A DNA stretch of 41,006 nucleotides from Clostridiaceae bacterium (lineage in GTDB: Bacteria > Bacillota > Clostridia > DUPQ01). The DNA lies in assembly GCA_012838235.1 (NCBI GenBank), contig DUPQ01000043.1, forward strand, positions 1 through 41,006, given 5' to 3'. Below the pieces are notes generated by a model. That model made no database searches. It was given only the letters and a program-made list of their open reading frames with translations, and was not told the origin of the DNA. The translations under genes were made by a program, and so were the position numbers. Positions 32,489 to 39,978 of this stretch are shown one piece after another; position 1 is the stretch's first letter, and the number at the start of each line of letters is the position of its first letter.

Positions 32489-32571
32489 TGGTGCGGATGA
32501 CAGGACTTGAACCTGCACACTTCCGTATTGGCTCCTAAGACCAACGCGTCTGCCAATTCCGCCACATCCGC
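32489..32571 (-). tRNA. tRNA-Leu (anticodon UAG)
   Basis: An 83-nt class II tRNA including an encoded CCA. The acceptor stem is GCGGATG (from 32571) with CATCCGC, discriminator A at 32492 and CCA at 32489-32491. The D-arm contains GGCGGAATTGGCAGACGC, typical of tRNA-Leu. The anticodon stem-loop is TTGGT, loop CTTAGGA, GCCAA, giving anticodon TAG, which reads CUN codons. The TΨC arm is GCAGG, TTCAAGT, CCTGT. Its variable arm is short for a leucine tRNA (about 11 nt). It is a single tRNA gene with its own promoter and terminator. Confidence 0.95.
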
Positions 32572-32581
32572 AGCATAGAAA

Positions 32582-32610
32582 AGTATATTTAATGAACACA
32601 TCTTTGTCAA
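32582..32610 (-). promoter_or_regulatory. tRNA-Leu promoter
   Basis: On the minus strand TTGACA (32605-32610) and TATACT (32582-32587) are spaced by exactly 17 bases, 10 bases before the first base of the mature tRNA. The -35 box overlaps the stop codon of the comEA-like gene. Confidence 0.82.
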
Positions 32611-33203
32611 TCCTCGCCGGAAACAGTGATATATTCCTTAATTTTCTCAAACTTGGCATTTTTTATACCCGGCACCTTCATTATATCCTCAATAACCTTA
32701 AAATTACCGTTCTTAATACGATAAGCGATTATCGCCTGAGCAGTCTTACTGCCTATACCCGGAAGCAGACATAAAGTCTCTTCTGAAGAGGTATTAATAT
32801 CAATCTTGTTCTCAAAAAGCACCTTTTCATCATCTTTTTGTATTATGACATCGCTGTTATCCGATATATCTATTCCTCCCGCCCGGCTTTTCGGTCGTAT
32901 GTAAACGGTCATGTTTTTATCCAGCACCATAACCATATTAATATCTTGGCCCGCATCCTCTGTCAAACCTCCGGCTTTGTCTATAAGGTCGGTAAGAATA
33001 CTGCCTTTTTCCACTTCATATATTCCCGGATTATTTATTTCTCCCTTAAGACATATTTTAATGGTCTCCTTGGTAGAAGCTGTTGAAAGCTCATGTTCGT
33101 CGGGAATATCCACAAATCCCCTGTTTATATTTCTGACAATGAGAAATATAATCAGAAAAACGAAGCATACGGTAATGATAATTACGGGTGTGTACTTTTT
33201 CAT
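32607..33203 (-). CDS. comEA: ComEA-like helix-hairpin-helix protein with SLBB domain
   Basis: A 198-residue membrane-anchored DNA-binding protein of the competence type, expected to hold double-stranded DNA outside the membrane for uptake. One N-terminal helix (VIIITVCFVFLIIFLIV, about 7-23) leaves the rest outside. An SLBB domain lies at about 50-110 (ICLKGEINNPGIYEVEKGS). Tandem HhH motifs are at the C-terminus: INTSSEETLCLLPGIGSKTA and then VIEDIMKVPGIKNAKFEKI. The length and order are those of ComEA. No comEC is next to it; in many Clostridia comEA stands alone. The start codon ATG has only a poor ribosome site. It is divergent from the carboxypeptidase gene. Confidence 0.9.
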   Translation of the reverse strand: MKKYTPVIIITVCFVFLIIFLIVRNINRGFVDIPDEHELSTASTKETIKICLKGEINNPGIYEVEKGSILTDLIDKAGGLTEDAGQDINMVMVLDKNMTVYIRPKSRAGGIDISDNSDVIIQKDDEKVLFENKIDINTSSEETLCLLPGIGSKTAQAIIAYRIKNGNFKVIEDIMKVPGIKNAKFEKIKEYITVSGED

Positions 33204-33260
33204 AGATACTTACTATCACATCGGTTGATAAGTTACCACTGACAAAATCAATTCTTTTCA

Positions 33261-33289
33261 TTCAAAACAAATATCATATGTAGTATAAT
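33261..33289 (+). promoter_or_regulatory. Promoter of the D-Ala-D-Ala carboxypeptidase gene
   Basis: TATAAT (33284-33289) with a moderate TTCAAA (33261-33266) at 17 bases, 20 bases before the ATG. Confidence 0.55.
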
Positions 33290-33308
33290 TTACAAAAGAA
33301 AGGTAATC

Positions 33309-34640
33309 ATGAGAAAAAGCATTTCAATAATACTTGTATTAACAATAGCAGCATGCCTTTTCAACATTAATGTACAAGGTAACGCTCAAAGCATAATCAA
33401 TCCCGAATTATGTCGTTCATATATATCCGTTGATTATGAGACGGGAGATGTCTTGTACTCATATAATGCCGACAAGAGGATTTATCCCGCAAGTACCACA
33501 AAACTCATGACAGCCCTTGTAGCGGTGGAACACTGTTCTTTGGATAAAGTTTTTACTACCTCGCTGAATGCAACCAGATATCTTGAGGAAGGAAGCACCG
33601 AACTGGAACTCAAAGAGAATGAAACAATGGATTTGTATTCCCTGCTCCACGCATTGTTGATAAGAAGTTATAATGATGTGGCACTGGTAATAGCGGAAAA
33701 TGTTGCAGGTACAGAAGAAGCATTCATTGAAATGATGAATAAAAAAGCTTTGGAATTAGGTGCTTCAAATACACATTTTGTGACACCTCACGGACTTCAT
33801 GATGATGCTCACTATACAACGGCAAGAGATATGGCACTGATAGCAAAAGCGGCTTTTTCCAATTTCAACATATCCACAATATGCAGAAAAAAAGAGTTCA
33901 ATCTTCCCGCAACAAACTTAAGACAGAAGTTTGAAACGCTTAAGAATACAAACCTTATACTGGGCACAAATACGGGATATGATTTTGTAGTAACCGCCGG
34001 AAAAACCGGATACACATCAAAAGCACAGAATTTACTTGTAGCATTATCCACCGATCAGAAAGGACGGGAAGTTCTTACGGTAATGGCAGGAACAAAAGAA
34101 AGAGAAACCGCTACGGAACTGACTTTGGAGCTTATGAAATATTCTTATACGGATTTCGGCGTCCAAAGTATTGTCAAAGCCGGACAGATAATAGGAACGC
34201 ATGAGGACATCCGTTTAGCCAATGCCATGTACATAGAACACTTAGTACCGTATGACACCGATTCCTGGCAATTGGACAAGACAATCGAATTGAGAGATGA
34301 TATCATATATACGCAAGTAAGAGTCGGTGACATCTTGGGTGAAGTTTCCTATTCATATAATAACAATTATATAGGCAAATCACTCATTGTAGCTGCCGAT
34401 TCTCTTATTCCGGAAGTGACTTCCGTTAAGATTTCTTCGGAAGATCCGCCAAAGGATGTTGCGGTAACGGCAATGGTGGAAAGGCAACCCTTTCCCCCGG
34501 CGTTTATTGCGGCATTAAGCATAAGTGTGATTTTACTGGTTCTTATCATAGTTGTATTTTATAAAACAAGTAAACGCACTGTTGATAAGACAAAGGAAAA
34601 GGAAGATAATAATGATAAAGATACAAAAGATAACGGATAA
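33309..34640 (+). CDS. dacF: Serine-type D-alanyl-D-alanine carboxypeptidase (PBP5/DacF family, S11)
   Basis: Trims the terminal D-alanine of peptidoglycan stem peptides outside the membrane. The 443-residue protein has a signal peptide (1-26) and all three penicillin-binding motifs: S62-T-T-K65 with the nucleophile Ser62, S120-Y-N122, and K232-T-G234. A C-terminal domain of beta strands follows, and then a membrane helix at about 395-417 with a charged Lys/Asp tail, so it is held by a transmembrane segment in place of the amphipathic anchor of E. coli PBP5. AAAGG precedes the ATG. Its stop overlaps the upstream start of the next frame, and the next gene is probably co-transcribed. The assignment to the DacF subgroup is by size and layout only. 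Confidence 0.92.
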   Translation: MRKSISIILVLTIAACLFNINVQGNAQSIINPELCRSYISVDYETGDVLYSYNADKRIYPASTTKLMTALVAVEHCSLDKVFTTSLNATRYLEEGSTELELKENETMDLYSLLHALLIRSYNDVALVIAENVAGTEEAFIEMMNKKALELGASNTHFVTPHGLHDDAHYTTARDMALIAKAAFSNFNISTICRKKEFNLPATNLRQKFETLKNTNLILGTNTGYDFVVTAGKTGYTSKAQNLLVALSTDQKGREVLTVMAGTKERETATELTLELMKYSYTDFGVQSIVKAGQIIGTHEDIRLANAMYIEHLVPYDTDSWQLDKTIELRDDIIYTQVRVGDILGEVSYSYNNNYIGKSLIVAADSLIPEVTSVKISSEDPPKDVAVTAMVERQPFPPAFIAALSISVILLVLIIVVFYKTSKRTVDKTKEKEDNNDKDTKDNG

Positions 34641-34654
34641 TGCGGGAGGGGTTT

Positions 34655-35242
34655 ATGAAGCAGCTTTTTGATACGATAGCACAGGCGGAAATGCTGGGAT
34701 TTGCATTTTTGGTGATAGCCGCAATGGTTATATGTGTGGCGATTATTTTCTTTTTTGCACTTATAATAGTTCTGGACAAAAAAAGTATTCCCGTACTGAG
34801 ACCGGCAAGAGAACTGGATATACTGAAAAAACATATGTTGGATATCAAAGCCAACTTCCCGGCATATGTAAACAATATACTTACTCTTGATGAAGGCAAG
34901 GATTTGAAAAAAAGCAATGAACCGCTGGATATAGGGGTGATAATACTGAAAAACTACGGCAACAGTTCCGCAGTGGATATTCAGGTTACACATATCGGCA
35001 GTTACAAAGTAGAGGAAGATTTCTCCAATAAATATGTCTCCCTTGAGCCCGGTGAAAGCGTTGCCGTTCTGGTCTATATTCCCAAAGACTTATTAAGTTC
35101 GGTCAAAGTATCGCTTGTCAAAGTGAAATCGAAAAATTACGCCAACAGTACCAGAACGGAAAAATTCAGTATAATATCCGACAGCGAATTGAGCTACCGG
35201 ATAAGTGAAAAATGTACTTTACATCCTTTTATTCAGATGTAA
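34655..35242 (+). CDS. Unknown single-helix membrane protein
   Basis: I do not recognise this protein. It has 195 residues from ATG 34655, chosen because GGGAGGGG (34644-34651) lies directly before it; the in-frame ATG at 34640 would have no ribosome site. One helix (MLGFAFLVIAAMVICVAIIFFFALIIVL, about 9-36) anchors it. The rest looks like a beta-sandwich: GVIILKNYGNSSAVDIQVTHIG and YVSLEPGESVAVLVYIP resemble the pattern of small Ig/CARDB-like domains. Topology is uncertain. It begins 15 bases after the dacF stop, so the two genes likely form an operon and may both serve the envelope. Its stop is only 4 bases from that of the convergent HAD gene, and no terminator is visible between them. Confidence 0.75.
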   Translation: MKQLFDTIAQAEMLGFAFLVIAAMVICVAIIFFFALIIVLDKKSIPVLRPARELDILKKHMLDIKANFPAYVNNILTLDEGKDLKKSNEPLDIGVIILKNYGNSSAVDIQVTHIGSYKVEEDFSNKYVSLEPGESVAVLVYIPKDLLSSVKVSLVKVKSKNYANSTRTEKFSIISDSELSYRISEKCTLHPFIQM

Positions 35243-35246
35243 TGCA

Positions 35247-36041
35247 TTAAAGTTTATATATCTTCTTTAAATCTTCTGATATTTCTTTCAGCGAAGCATA
35301 TATCAAGTCGGGTTTTGCGTCGCTGTTTTTTACATCCTCCAAAGAAGACTCCCCGGAAAGAACAAGTATCGATGTAAAACCGTTGTAGGCTCCCAAGGCT
35401 ATATCGGTGTATACTCTGTCCCCTACTATTGCCAGTGATTTTTTATCGTATCCGGTCTTTTCAAAAATGAAATCCGCCGTATGTTTTGACGGTTTTCCGA
35501 AAAATTCCGCACTTACACCCGTAGACGCATATACCAACTGACATATGGAACCGCAGTCGGGAATGAACCCGGTTTCGGTAGGACAGTTGTAGTCCATATT
35601 GACACCGTATAAAGTTGCACCGTAACGCACGAAATCGCAGGCTTTGACAAGCTTTTCATATGTCAGCGTTGTATCAAATCCCATAACAACCACATCGCAA
35701 TCCGTATCCGTTACATTAATTCCGGCTTCCTCAAAATCATCGATAAGATACTGTGTACCGGCAACATATACTCTGCTTTTTTGATGATGCTCCAGAAGAT
35801 GCTTTATAATTACCTGATTGGAGATAAGCATCTTTCTCTCTTCACAAACAATCCCCATTTTCTTCAGTTTATTGATATAGAACTTAGCGTTCTTTGAGGA
35901 ATTGTTCGTGTAGTACCATATATCTATTCCGCATTGCTCCGCCGTGGCTAAAAACTCTTTTGTATAATCAAAAAGTTGATTTCCCAGATAAATAGTTCCG
36001 TCCATATCCAATACAAAACATTTTATGTCTTTTAACGCCAT
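35247..36041 (-). CDS. HAD-superfamily IIA phosphatase (NagD/PNPase-like)
   Basis: A 264-residue cytosolic sugar-phosphate or nucleotide phosphatase of the NagD group. Motif I is LDMDGTIYLG (nucleophile Asp12, acid/base Asp14), motif II is YYTNNSS, the catalytic Lys lies in GKPSKHTADFIF, and motif IV is VGDRVYTDIALG. A C2a-type cap sits between motifs II and III. Length matches the family (250-270). It is the last gene of a three-gene run, starting 10 bases after the flavoprotein gene. The substrate cannot be deduced; repair or house-cleaning dephosphorylation is the usual role. Confidence 0.9.
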   Translation of the reverse strand: MALKDIKCFVLDMDGTIYLGNQLFDYTKEFLATAEQCGIDIWYYTNNSSKNAKFYINKLKKMGIVCEERKMLISNQVIIKHLLEHHQKSRVYVAGTQYLIDDFEEAGINVTDTDCDVVVMGFDTTLTYEKLVKACDFVRYGATLYGVNMDYNCPTETGFIPDCGSICQLVYASTGVSAEFFGKPSKHTADFIFEKTGYDKKSLAIVGDRVYTDIALGAYNGFTSILVLSGESSLEDVKNSDAKPDLIYASLKEISEDLKKIYKL

Positions 36042-36051
36042 TGCATCTCCC

Positions 36052-37119
36052 CTATCTTATCGCCTTTATCTTGCAAACCATTATTATCTTTCGGATAAAC
36101 TGATTATACAGCAAATGTGCTTTTATTACCTTAAAGAACAACTTTATCCGCATTTTTCTTGTCTCATGCCGATAGTTTTTAGATATATTGCCGCCTTTTT
36201 CAAAACTTTTTGCTAACGCACATGCACTGTAAAAAGCAAAACTGAATCCTTCTGCGGAACTGGGCGACACATAACCGGCCGCTTCACCTGCAAGAAACAA
36301 TGTATTGTTGTTTTTTGAAAATGTTTTCGGATAGCCGTCCGGTCGTAACAACAGTGAGCCTTCCTTATTTACAGCCTGACCTATTGATAACCCGTCATTC
36401 TTCATTTTTTCAATAAGTTGAGCAAACAGTCTGTTACCGTCCGCTCCGTCGGGAAATGCCATACCTATAGTAAAAGTACCGTCTTTGGGGAATGCCCACC
36501 CTGAATAATCGGTCAATGTTTTGTCAAATATTGCATAATATTTAGCACCGGCATCGTCACATTTATACACATGCTGAATAGCATAATAATGCTTGAAAGG
36601 CATTTTTTCTTTTGTAAAAAAGCACTTTCTCACAACCGATCCGGCTCCGTCACAACCTATTAAAACCTTTGAATTATATGTCTTCCCGGTACCTGTATGT
36701 ATAGTATACAGGTCATTTTCGTACTCAACCTTATTGACCACTGCGGAGTATTCTTTGCATACATTTTCCGGTATTTTTGAAGACAGATACCGGTCGAATT
36801 TTTCTCTGTCCATGTTGAGATAGAATCTCTGATAATCTCTTCTTAAACCGGTATTCAAGTCTACGGTATGCACACTGAAAAGCTGCGGATTAGCCAGCAC
36901 ATCATTGGGAAGGTTAAGATTCAAAGAAGCTAAAACCCTTTGTGCATCGGGTGCAAGAAGCCCTCCGCAGGCCTTGTGCCTTACGGGAGGATAACCGTCA
37001 AGATTTCTCTTGTCTATAAGTAATATGTCATGACCCTGATTTGCCAACAGCATAGTAAGCAGGCTTCCGGCAGGACCCGCTCCTATTATCGCTATATCAA
37101 ATATCTTCTTCTCATCCAT
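36052..37119 (-). CDS. FAD-dependent oxidoreductase, geranylgeranyl reductase-like
   Basis: A 355-residue flavoprotein of the geranylgeranyl-reductase/PHBH-like family. The FAD loop is IIGAGPAGSLLTMLLANQG (GxGxxG) with Asp-Lys-Arg at the end of strand 2. The second nucleotide motif is LIGCDGAGSVVRK, and the third is FLAGEAAGYVSPSSAEGFSFA, where the family usually has GDAAG. The C-terminal helix pair is Lys/Arg-rich. Substrate unknown: isoprenoid chain reduction, or oxidation of another lipid or quinone-like compound, is possible. The ATG overlaps the leuS stop by one base (TAATG), so the two are translationally coupled despite having no known joint function. Confidence 0.85.
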   Translation of the reverse strand: MDEKKIFDIAIIGAGPAGSLLTMLLANQGHDILLIDKRNLDGYPPVRHKACGGLLAPDAQRVLASLNLNLPNDVLANPQLFSVHTVDLNTGLRRDYQRFYLNMDREKFDRYLSSKIPENVCKEYSAVVNKVEYENDLYTIHTGTGKTYNSKVLIGCDGAGSVVRKCFFTKEKMPFKHYYAIQHVYKCDDAGAKYYAIFDKTLTDYSGWAFPKDGTFTIGMAFPDGADGNRLFAQLIEKMKNDGLSIGQAVNKEGSLLLRPDGYPKTFSKNNNTLFLAGEAAGYVSPSSAEGFSFAFYSACALAKSFEKGGNISKNYRHETRKMRIKLFFKVIKAHLLYNQFIRKIIMVCKIKAIR

Positions 37120-39524
37120 TACACAACAATGTTTATAAGTCTCTTGGGCACCGCTATAACCTTCTTAGGTTGCTTCCCTTCCAGAACATTTAATATTTCT
37201 TGATTTTTATATACCAGTTGTTCCATATCTTCTCTGGACATATCGGAACTTATGAATATTTTAGTCTTGTTTCTGCCGTTAATCTGAATGACTATTTCTA
37301 TCTCGTCTTCAACGGTTTTGGCCTCATCATATTGCGGCCATTTCTGTTGATGAATATACCCGGGAAATCCGCATAATGACCATAGCTCTTCGGTAACATG
37401 AGGAGAAACGGGGTTAAGAAGTATAAGGAAGTCTGCAAACTCTTTTTTGGTTATACTTCCCTTAGCATAAATTGCATTGGTAAATGCCATCAACTGTGCA
37501 ATGGCGGTGTTGAATTTCATTATTTCAAAATCTTTTGTAACCTTTTTAATGGTCTGATGCATCAGCGTCTCCATATCCTTGGAGTAGTTGTCCTCTTCGG
37601 TCATGAAATCCGTCATCTTAAAAGCTCTTTCAATAAATCGCCTGCAACCTTTAACGCCGTTTTCCGACCATGGAGCGCTTTTTTCAAAATCCCCTATGAA
37701 CATCTCATACATACGCAAGGTATCGGCACCGTAATCATCTATTACCTTATCGGGATTAACTACATTACCGCGCGATTTACTCATCTTTTCATTGTTTTCA
37801 CCCAGTATCATGCCGTGTGCGGTTCTTTTACTGTACGGCTCGGGAGTATTGACATAACCTATGTCGTAAAGAAACTTATGCCAGAATCTGGAGTAAAGCA
37901 GATGCAACGTAACATGCTCCATTCCCCCGTTATACCAGTCCACAGGCATCCAGTATGCTATTTTTTCTTTGGATGCGAATGCTTCATCGTTATGAGGATC
38001 AATATACCTTAAAAAGTACCAGGAAGATCCTGCCCAGTTGGGCATGGTGTCGGTTTCCCGTTTAGCAGGCTTTCCGCATTTCGGACAGGTTGTATTTACC
38101 CAATCGGTAATCTTGGAAAGCGGCGACTCCCCGTCTTCCGCAGGTTCATATGTTTCCAAATCGGGCAACAACAAAGGTAACTCCGATTCTTCAATAGGTA
38201 CCCAACCGCATGTGTCGCAATAAACCAGCGGTATCGGTTCTCCCCAGTATCGCTGTCTGGAAAATACCCAGTCACGGAGCTTGAAATTGTCCTTTGCTTT
38301 TCCTATTCCTTTTGATTCAATATATTCAATTATCTTAACTTTGGCGTCTTTTACTTCCAATCCGTCGATGATACCCGAATTGACCATTACTCCTTCTTCA
38401 ATATCGGTGTATGCTTCCACCGATAAATCTCCTCCCGATACCACTTCAATTATGGGCAGATTGAACTTCTTTGCGAACTCATAGTCTCTTTTGTCATGTC
38501 CGGGAACAGCCATTATCGCTCCGGTACCGTAGGACATCAGTACATAATCCGATACCCATATGGATATCTCTTTGTTGTTAACGGGATTTACGGCTTTTAT
38601 ACCTTTTATCTCCACTCCGGTTTTTTCCTTGGCTATCTCCGATCTTTCAAAATCACTCTTCTTTGAACTTTCGGTCTGATATTCACGGATTTCATCAATA
38701 TTTTCAATTAATAATTTATATTCCTCTAAATACGGATGTTCCGGAGATATTACCATATATGTCACTCCGTACAAAGTATCCGGCCTTGTAGTATACACAA
38801 CAAGAGGTTCGGAAATATTTGTCAATTTGAAATATACTTCGGCTCCTGTGGATTTACCTATCCAGTTAATCTGCTGTGCTTTTATACTTTCCAGATAATC
38901 GAGATCGGTAAGACCTTCAATAAGTTTATCGGCATAGTCGGTAATCTTAAGCATCCACTGATTCTTCATCTTCTTTACAACTTCCGCTCCGCACCTTTCG
39001 CATCTGCCGTCCACCACTTCTTCATTGGCAAGACCTACTTTACAGGAAGTACAGTAGTTGATACTCATATTCTTTTTATATGCAAGTCCGTGTTTGAATA
39101 ATTGCAGAAAAATCCACTGCGTCCATCTGTAATACTTAGGATCGGTTGTACTGATTTCCCTGTCCCAGTCAAATGAATATCCTATGGATTTAAGCTGTTT
39201 TTTAAATCTTGCTATATTGTTTTTGGTTACAGCCGCAGGATGCAACTTATGCTTCATGGCATAATTTTCCGTAGGTAATCCGAATGCATCCCATCCCATG
39301 GGAAACAGCACATTATATCCTTGCAGCCTTCTTTTTCTGGCAATTATATCCAATGCGGTATACGGTCTGGGATGACCTACATGCAGTCCCTCGCCTGAAG
39401 GATAGGGAAACTCCACCAAGGCATAATACTTGGGTAGTGAAAAATCGTCCTTTGCATTAAAACACTTTAAATCGTCCCAAATCTTCTGCCACTTTGCCTC
39501 AATTTCTTTAGGATTATATTCCAT
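37119..39524 (-). CDS. leuS: Leucyl-tRNA synthetase
   Basis: Charges tRNA-Leu in the cytoplasm. It has 801 residues from ATG 39524, chosen because GGAGAG ends 7 bases before it; the TTG 21 bases upstream would place that site within the gene. Class I signatures are HVGH (48-51) and KMSKS (580-584). Zinc-type clusters occur as [21 protein letters not shown] and CPKCGKP. The editing-domain stretch is [16 protein letters not shown]. Length matches bacterial LeuS of about 800-860. It heads an operon with the flavoprotein and HAD genes. Many Clostridia control leuS by a T-box, but none is seen here. Instead, a promoter with an overlapping dyad lies 35-60 bases upstream. Confidence 0.97.
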   Translation of the reverse strand: MEYNPKEIEAKWQKIWDDLKCFNAKDDFSLPKYYALVEFPYPSGEGLHVGHPRPYTALDIIARKRRLQGYNVLFPMGWDAFGLPTENYAMKHKLHPAAVTKNNIARFKKQLKSIGYSFDWDREISTTDPKYYRWTQWIFLQLFKHGLAYKKNMSINYCTSCKVGLANEEVVDGRCERCGAEVVKKMKNQWMLKITDYADKLIEGLTDLDYLESIKAQQINWIGKSTGAEVYFKLTNISEPLVVYTTRPDTLYGVTYMVISPEHPYLEEYKLLIENIDEIREYQTESSKKSDFERSEIAKEKTGVEIKGIKAVNPVNNKEISIWVSDYVLMSYGTGAIMAVPGHDKRDYEFAKKFNLPIIEVVSGGDLSVEAYTDIEEGVMVNSGIIDGLEVKDAKVKIIEYIESKGIGKAKDNFKLRDWVFSRQRYWGEPIPLVYCDTCGWVPIEESELPLLLPDLETYEPAEDGESPLSKITDWVNTTCPKCGKPAKRETDTMPNWAGSSWYFLRYIDPHNDEAFASKEKIAYWMPVDWYNGGMEHVTLHLLYSRFWHKFLYDIGYVNTPEPYSKRTAHGMILGENNEKMSKSRGNVVNPDKVIDDYGADTLRMYEMFIGDFEKSAPWSENGVKGCRRFIERAFKMTDFMTEEDNYSKDMETLMHQTIKKVTKDFEIMKFNTAIAQLMAFTNAIYAKGSITKKEFADFLILLNPVSPHVTEELWSLCGFPGYIHQQKWPQYDEAKTVEDEIEIVIQINGRNKTKIFISSDMSREDMEQLVYKNQEILNVLEGKQPKKVIAVPKRLINIVV

Positions 39525-39553
39525 AACAATACTCTCCGAAACCAATATTCTTC

Positions 39554-39587
39554 ACAGTATTTTATTGTAAATACTGTACATTGTCAA
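39554..39587 (-). promoter_or_regulatory. leuS operon promoter with overlapping dyad
   Basis: On the minus strand TTGACA (39582-39587) and TAAAAT (39559-39564) are spaced by 17 bases. A perfect 9-bp inverted repeat, ACAGTATTT (39554-39562) and AAATACTGT (39569-39577), covers the -10 box and spacer. Because it is not transcribed in full, it is more likely a protein site than an RNA switch. Confidence 0.65.
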
Positions 39588-39721
39588 GAAAAGGTATATC
39601 TGTTGAACAGAGCAAAATACTCTTTATAAAGAACGATTATCTAACATTTTTAAGTAAGATTTTTCTAAATATGCCACTCCGACATTACATAATACAGCCT
39701 CTATTGCAACCAAGCATTGGC

Positions 39722-39744
39722 TTTAATGAATAAAATTCATTAAA
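39722..39744. promoter_or_regulatory. 23-bp palindrome, candidate operator
   Basis: TTTAATGAAT (39722-39731) and ATTCATTAAA (39735-39744) are perfect 10-bp arms around AAA. It is 167 bases upstream of the -35 box of the solute-binding gene, so if it is an operator it acts from a distance. Confidence 0.45.
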
Positions 39745-39910
39745 TCAGCAAGCGAACTCAGAGTATTGTCTAACTTTTTTATAATCCTTTATATGTGATT
39801 TTCCGACAAAAGTTGGATTAAATATGCTTAATAATGCTATTTTGTTAATTTATACGAAATTTATATCAATAATATTTTATTTTTATTTAACATATTGTTA
39901 GTCACTTTAC

Positions 39911-39938
39911 TTGACTGGTATGAAAAAAAGTGTATAAT
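39911..39938 (+). promoter_or_regulatory. Promoter of the solute-binding lipoprotein gene
   Basis: TTGACT (39911-39916) and a perfect TATAAT (39933-39938) are spaced by 16 bases, 40 bases before the ATG. Confidence 0.78.
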
Positions 39939-39978
39939 GGATATGAGTTTTGAATATTTATTCAAGGGAGGAAAATCA

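Larger units (their letters stand above)
39525..39978. other. 454-bp divergent intergenic region between leuS and the solute-binding gene
   Basis: AT-rich without a convincing gene. It holds the leuS promoter with its dyad on the left, a 23-bp palindrome in the middle (39722-39744) and the rightward promoter of the lipoprotein gene on the right. A T-box, riboswitch or tRNA was looked for and not seen. Confidence 0.7.

Noticed and set aside
39525-39978. T-box leader for leuS
   Set aside because: The AGGGTGGNACCGCG-type motif was not found on the minus strand, and the promoter lies too close to the start codon to leave room for a T-box.
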